From Cytophagales bacterium WSM2-2 (GTDB taxonomy: Bacteria; Bacteroidota; Bacteroidia; Cytophagales; Cyclobacteriaceae): a stretch of DNA of 64,000 nt. A program made the position numbers and the translations under genes. Shown here one piece after another: positions 61,797 through 64,000 of this stretch. Every line of letters starts with the position of its first letter. Positions within the stretch are counted from its first letter, which is position 1. The notes under the pieces were generated by a model, which was not told where the DNA came from, did not search any database, and was given only the letters and a program-made list of their open reading frames with translations. The stretch lies in NCBI GenBank assembly GCA_015472025.1, contig BNHL01000001.1:3088001-3152000 (forward strand), given 5' to 3'.

Positions 61797-62431
61797 TGCT
61801 GATCGCACTCAAAGGAGTTCAGATGGGTATAGTACTTGCCTTTTTAGTAGGGCCGGTTTTTTTTACCATTATTCAAACCAGCGTTGAGAAAGGATTTTGG
61901 AATGGGGCCCTCGTGGCTATTGGCGTTTCGCTATCGGATATTCTGTATGTAGCAATCTGCTACTTCGGCCTTTTTCAATTCCTGAATGATCCCAGCTCGA
62001 AAAAAAATATGGCTTATCTCGGAGGTGCCATTCTTATCGCCTTTGGACTCTACCATTTGATTGTCAAAGCGCGAAGGAGCAAGTCAGTTTCTTTTCATGC
62101 AGCGGCCGAAGCGAAGCCATTGAAGTACATTTTGAAAGGTTTCGTTATCAATGGAATTACCCCGATGGTTTTTATTTTTTGGATTGGAACGATCAGCGTG
62201 GCCACGATTGACTTTGGCTATTCCACAGGTTTTGAATTCTTCATCTTCTTTACAGCTCTCCTGGTCACCGTGCTGGCGACCGATATTACCAAGGCTTTCC
62301 TTGCAGACAAATTACGCAGACTGATAACGCACCGATTCTTAACCATCATGAATATTGTGGTTGGAATCTGCTTACTAGCATTTGGAGTTCGTCTTCTTCT
62401 GATGGCCGAGAACGGGCTGCAACTCGTCTAA
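61796..62431 (+). CDS. LysE family amino-acid exporter
   Basis: About 211 residues from ATG 61796, whose A is the last base of the upstream stop; a GTG at 61772 would add eight residues inside the GH3 gene. Six TM helices fit LysE/RhtB. The N-terminal GVQMGIVLAFLVGPVFFTIIQTSVEKGF is the family signature (partly quoted), and GFVINGITPMVFIFWIG marks the second half. It exports amino acids or derivatives. Its 3' end overlaps convergent queA by 4 bp. Confidence 0.88.
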   Translation: MLIALKGVQMGIVLAFLVGPVFFTIIQTSVEKGFWNGALVAIGVSLSDILYVAICYFGLFQFLNDPSSKKNMAYLGGAILIAFGLYHLIVKARRSKSVSFHAAAEAKPLKYILKGFVINGITPMVFIFWIGTISVATIDFGYSTGFEFFIFFTALLVTVLATDITKAFLADKLRRLITHRFLTIMNIVVGICLLAFGVRLLLMAENGLQLV

Positions 62432-63621
62432 AACTTATTACGGAAAAGAAGGGAGCTGTCACCATAGCTGAGAAAACGGTACTCATTCGTGAGAGCCTCA
62501 TTGTAAACCTTCTTCCAATTTTCTCCAATAAATGCAGCTACCAACAACATTAGTGTTGACCCTGGCTGATGAAAATTCGTAATCAAAGCATTTGCGATTT
62601 TAAAATTGTAACCGGGCAAAATGTAAATAGAAGTTTCTCCAAGGAGTTGTTCGGTTTCTTCTTTTCTCATTTTTTCAAGTACAGCATGCAGCGAGGCTGT
62701 TCTTGGAACAGGATTCAATTGATAAGCGTCATTTTGCTCAATGATAAATTCTGCACTTGGGTCTTTGATCAGTTTGACCCCATACCAGTAAATGCTTTCC
62801 AGGGTGCGCAGGGAGGTCGTACCAACAGCAACAATCTCTTTTTCTGAGAGAAGTTGCTCAATGTTTTGTTTTGTCACGACCACTTGCTCCGAGTGCATAA
62901 TGTGTTCTTTAGCATTTTCCACTTTCACAGGCTGAAATGTTCCTGCGCTGACATGGAGTGTTAGATAGGCAGTTTCTATTTTTTTCTCCCGAAGTGATGA
63001 AAAAACTTTTTCGGTGAAATGCAGCCCGGCCGTAGGAGCAGCCACAGCACCGTCTTCTTTGGAATAAACAGTTTGATAACGATTGGTATCGGATACTTCT
63101 GCTTTGCGTTTGATATACGGTGGTAATGGGATGGCACCGATTTTTTGGATTACTTCAGAAAACTGGAGAGGAAGATTCCACTCAAGTTCTACAATGGCTT
63201 TTTCACGATCGATTAGAGTGGCTTCGATCTTCAGTTGGTCGATGGCGATCTGTAGTTTGGAATTTGGTGTCCACTTCTTGAGATTTCCAATGGTACAATG
63301 CCAACGACATTTTCCACGGGCACTCATTGCTATTGCGACAACCGCAGAAGGCCAAACGGGGTGAAGTAAAAAAACCTCGATTATAGCTCCGGTATCTTTT
63401 TTAAAGAACAACCGGGCCGGGATTACTTTGGTATTGTTAAAAAAAAGAATTGAATTCTGAGGAAGAAAATCGCCTACATAAGAGAAGGTGGAATGAATGA
63501 TCTTACTTTCCTTGTAGACCAGCAATTTGGATTGGTCTCTTTCAGGCAGGGGATGCAAAGCAATTTTTTCATCGGGAAGCTCGTAAGTGTAGTCCTGAAT
63601 TGGGATGACCGGAGGATTCAT
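62428..63621 (-). CDS. queA: S-adenosylmethionine:tRNA ribosyltransferase-isomerase QueA
   Basis: 397 residues. QueA hallmarks are YELPDEKIALHPLPERDQSKLLVY near the N-terminus (partly quoted), FNNTKVIPARL, PLPPYIKRKAEVSDTNRYQTVYSKEDGAVAAPTAGLHFT (partly quoted), LHVSAGTFQPV, and the C-terminal ALITNFHQPGSTLMLLVAAFIG. It transfers and isomerises the ribosyl moiety of S-adenosylmethionine onto preQ1-tRNA, forming epoxyqueuosine. Slightly longer than the Escherichia coli enzyme, as usual in Bacteroidota. It is 29 bp downstream of paaC on the same strand. Confidence 0.95.
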   Translation of the reverse strand: MNPPVIPIQDYTYELPDEKIALHPLPERDQSKLLVYKESKIIHSTFSYVGDFLPQNSILFFNNTKVIPARLFFKKDTGAIIEVFLLHPVWPSAVVAIAMSARGKCRWHCTIGNLKKWTPNSKLQIAIDQLKIEATLIDREKAIVELEWNLPLQFSEVIQKIGAIPLPPYIKRKAEVSDTNRYQTVYSKEDGAVAAPTAGLHFTEKVFSSLREKKIETAYLTLHVSAGTFQPVKVENAKEHIMHSEQVVVTKQNIEQLLSEKEIVAVGTTSLRTLESIYWYGVKLIKDPSAEFIIEQNDAYQLNPVPRTASLHAVLEKMRKEETEQLLGETSIYILPGYNFKIANALITNFHQPGSTLMLLVAAFIGENWKKVYNEALTNEYRFLSYGDSSLLFRNKF

Positions 63622-63650
63622 TTGCGCTAACTCCTAAAAGCGTTTAAGGC

Positions 63651-64000
63651 TCACCACTCGGCCGTAGGATCAATCCGAAAGACCTCACTCATTTCATCCA
63701 GTAGCGGTTGCAGGTGCTCGGTATGTTTGCCAACCCGGCCTCCAATGATTGGAGCGACTATTTTTACATCGGGATACTGGAGTTGCGTCTTGGATATTAT
63801 CTCTTCTGTTTTTGCGAGCCAGCGTTTTTTTAATTCTTGCTCACCTGCAAAAAGACCAGATCCAATAATTTCTTTTTCATAAGATGACTCCTCAAAAATT
63901 CCCAGCGCATATGGAAAAGCAAGTTTCAAAGAGGTCTGTAATCGGCTGATACTTTCCTCCGTTGCTGAACCGAGTTGCTTAATCCAGGTGTTGGCGTGCA
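63651..64000 (-). CDS. paaC: Phenylacetyl-CoA 1,2-epoxidase structural subunit PaaC, C-terminal part
   Basis: The gene is cut by the window edge and the frame is open to position 64000. The visible 116 residues read HANTWIKQLGSATEESISRLQ, then a helical stretch, ending GGRVGKHTEHLQPLLDEMSE and RIDPTAEW. This matches the PaaC C-terminus, where GGRxGxHTEHLxxLLxEM is diagnostic. PaaC is the non-catalytic ferritin-like partner of PaaA in the ring-epoxidising complex of phenylacetate degradation. The remaining paa genes should lie just beyond the window. Confidence 0.9.
   Translation of the reverse strand, partial: HANTWIKQLGSATEESISRLQTSLKLAFPYALGIFEESSYEKEIIGSGLFAGEQELKKRWLAKTEEIISKTQLQYPDVKIVAPIIGGRVGKHTEHLQPLLDEMSEVFRIDPTAEW

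Noticed and set aside
1..64000. Defence island, prophage, integron or transposase genes
   Set aside because: No nuclease-helicase sets, phage structural genes, integrases or transposases were recognised among the translations.

Overview
The window looks like a chromosomal segment of a free-living Bacteroidota member, most likely Cytophagales or a close relative. The evidence is a complete SusC/SusD/SusE/SusF starch locus, a C-terminal type IX secretion sorting domain on an amylase, TAnnTTTG-like promoter elements, many Cys-lipobox lipoproteins, YfiR and DUF5777 proteins, and almost no Shine-Dalgarno sequences. No rRNA, tRNA, CRISPR array, prophage, insertion sequence or recognisable defence system was found.

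Layout. 1-6.7 kb: a Crp/Fnr regulator followed by a three-gene RND efflux operon (TolC-like channel, lipoprotein adaptor, inner-membrane pump). A perfect CRP-type palindrome lies in front of the operon. 6.7-15.3 kb: small accessory genes, including a membrane XRE regulator, an esterase, two tandem lipocalin-like lipoproteins behind a secreted intradiol-dioxygenase-like protein, an isochorismatase-fold hydrolase, a TPR protein, a GC-rich 21-bp repeat array, a lectin-fold protein abutting a shortened CPBP protease, and a DUF952 protein. 15.3-24.5 kb: an M13 metallopeptidase, an FtsX-type permease, a NudK-like Nudix hydrolase, a secreted lipoprotein, two acetyltransferases, a second 21-bp repeat array, TrmO and a fatty-acid desaturase. 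25.2-28.2 kb: a di-haem peroxidase/haem protein/YceI/DUF5777 operon. 28.2-38.4 kb: a signalling region with an LRR protein, three related membrane sensors (one a true histidine kinase), a YfiR protein, L-2-hydroxyglutarate oxidase and a class II amidotransferase. 38.5-42.1 kb: MsrA, a lipoprotein, an esterase and a VOC protein.

42.1-59.6 kb is a starch/maltodextrin utilisation locus. On the + strand are susC, susD, susE, susF and two GH13 enzymes. On the - strand are a LacI-type regulator, a GH31 alpha-glucosidase and an SLC45/GPH-like sugar transporter. An 11-nt operator-like word (AAACGATTGCG) occurs in both promoter regions, which suggests that the LacI protein controls both arms. Expected flow: surface starch binding (SusD/E/F), surface or secreted GH13 cleavage, SusC import, periplasmic GH13, inner-membrane MFS import and cytoplasmic GH31. 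The right end holds YggS, a GH3-family acyl-adenylase-like protein, a LysE exporter, QueA and the C-terminus of PaaC.

The most unusual signal is a pair of unrelated-sequence tandem arrays with the same design: 21-bp units (two helical turns), each centred on a roughly 14-bp palindrome, at 13158-13368 and 22974-23288. In both, some arm positions differ between units while base pairing within the unit is kept. I know of no named element that fits both.
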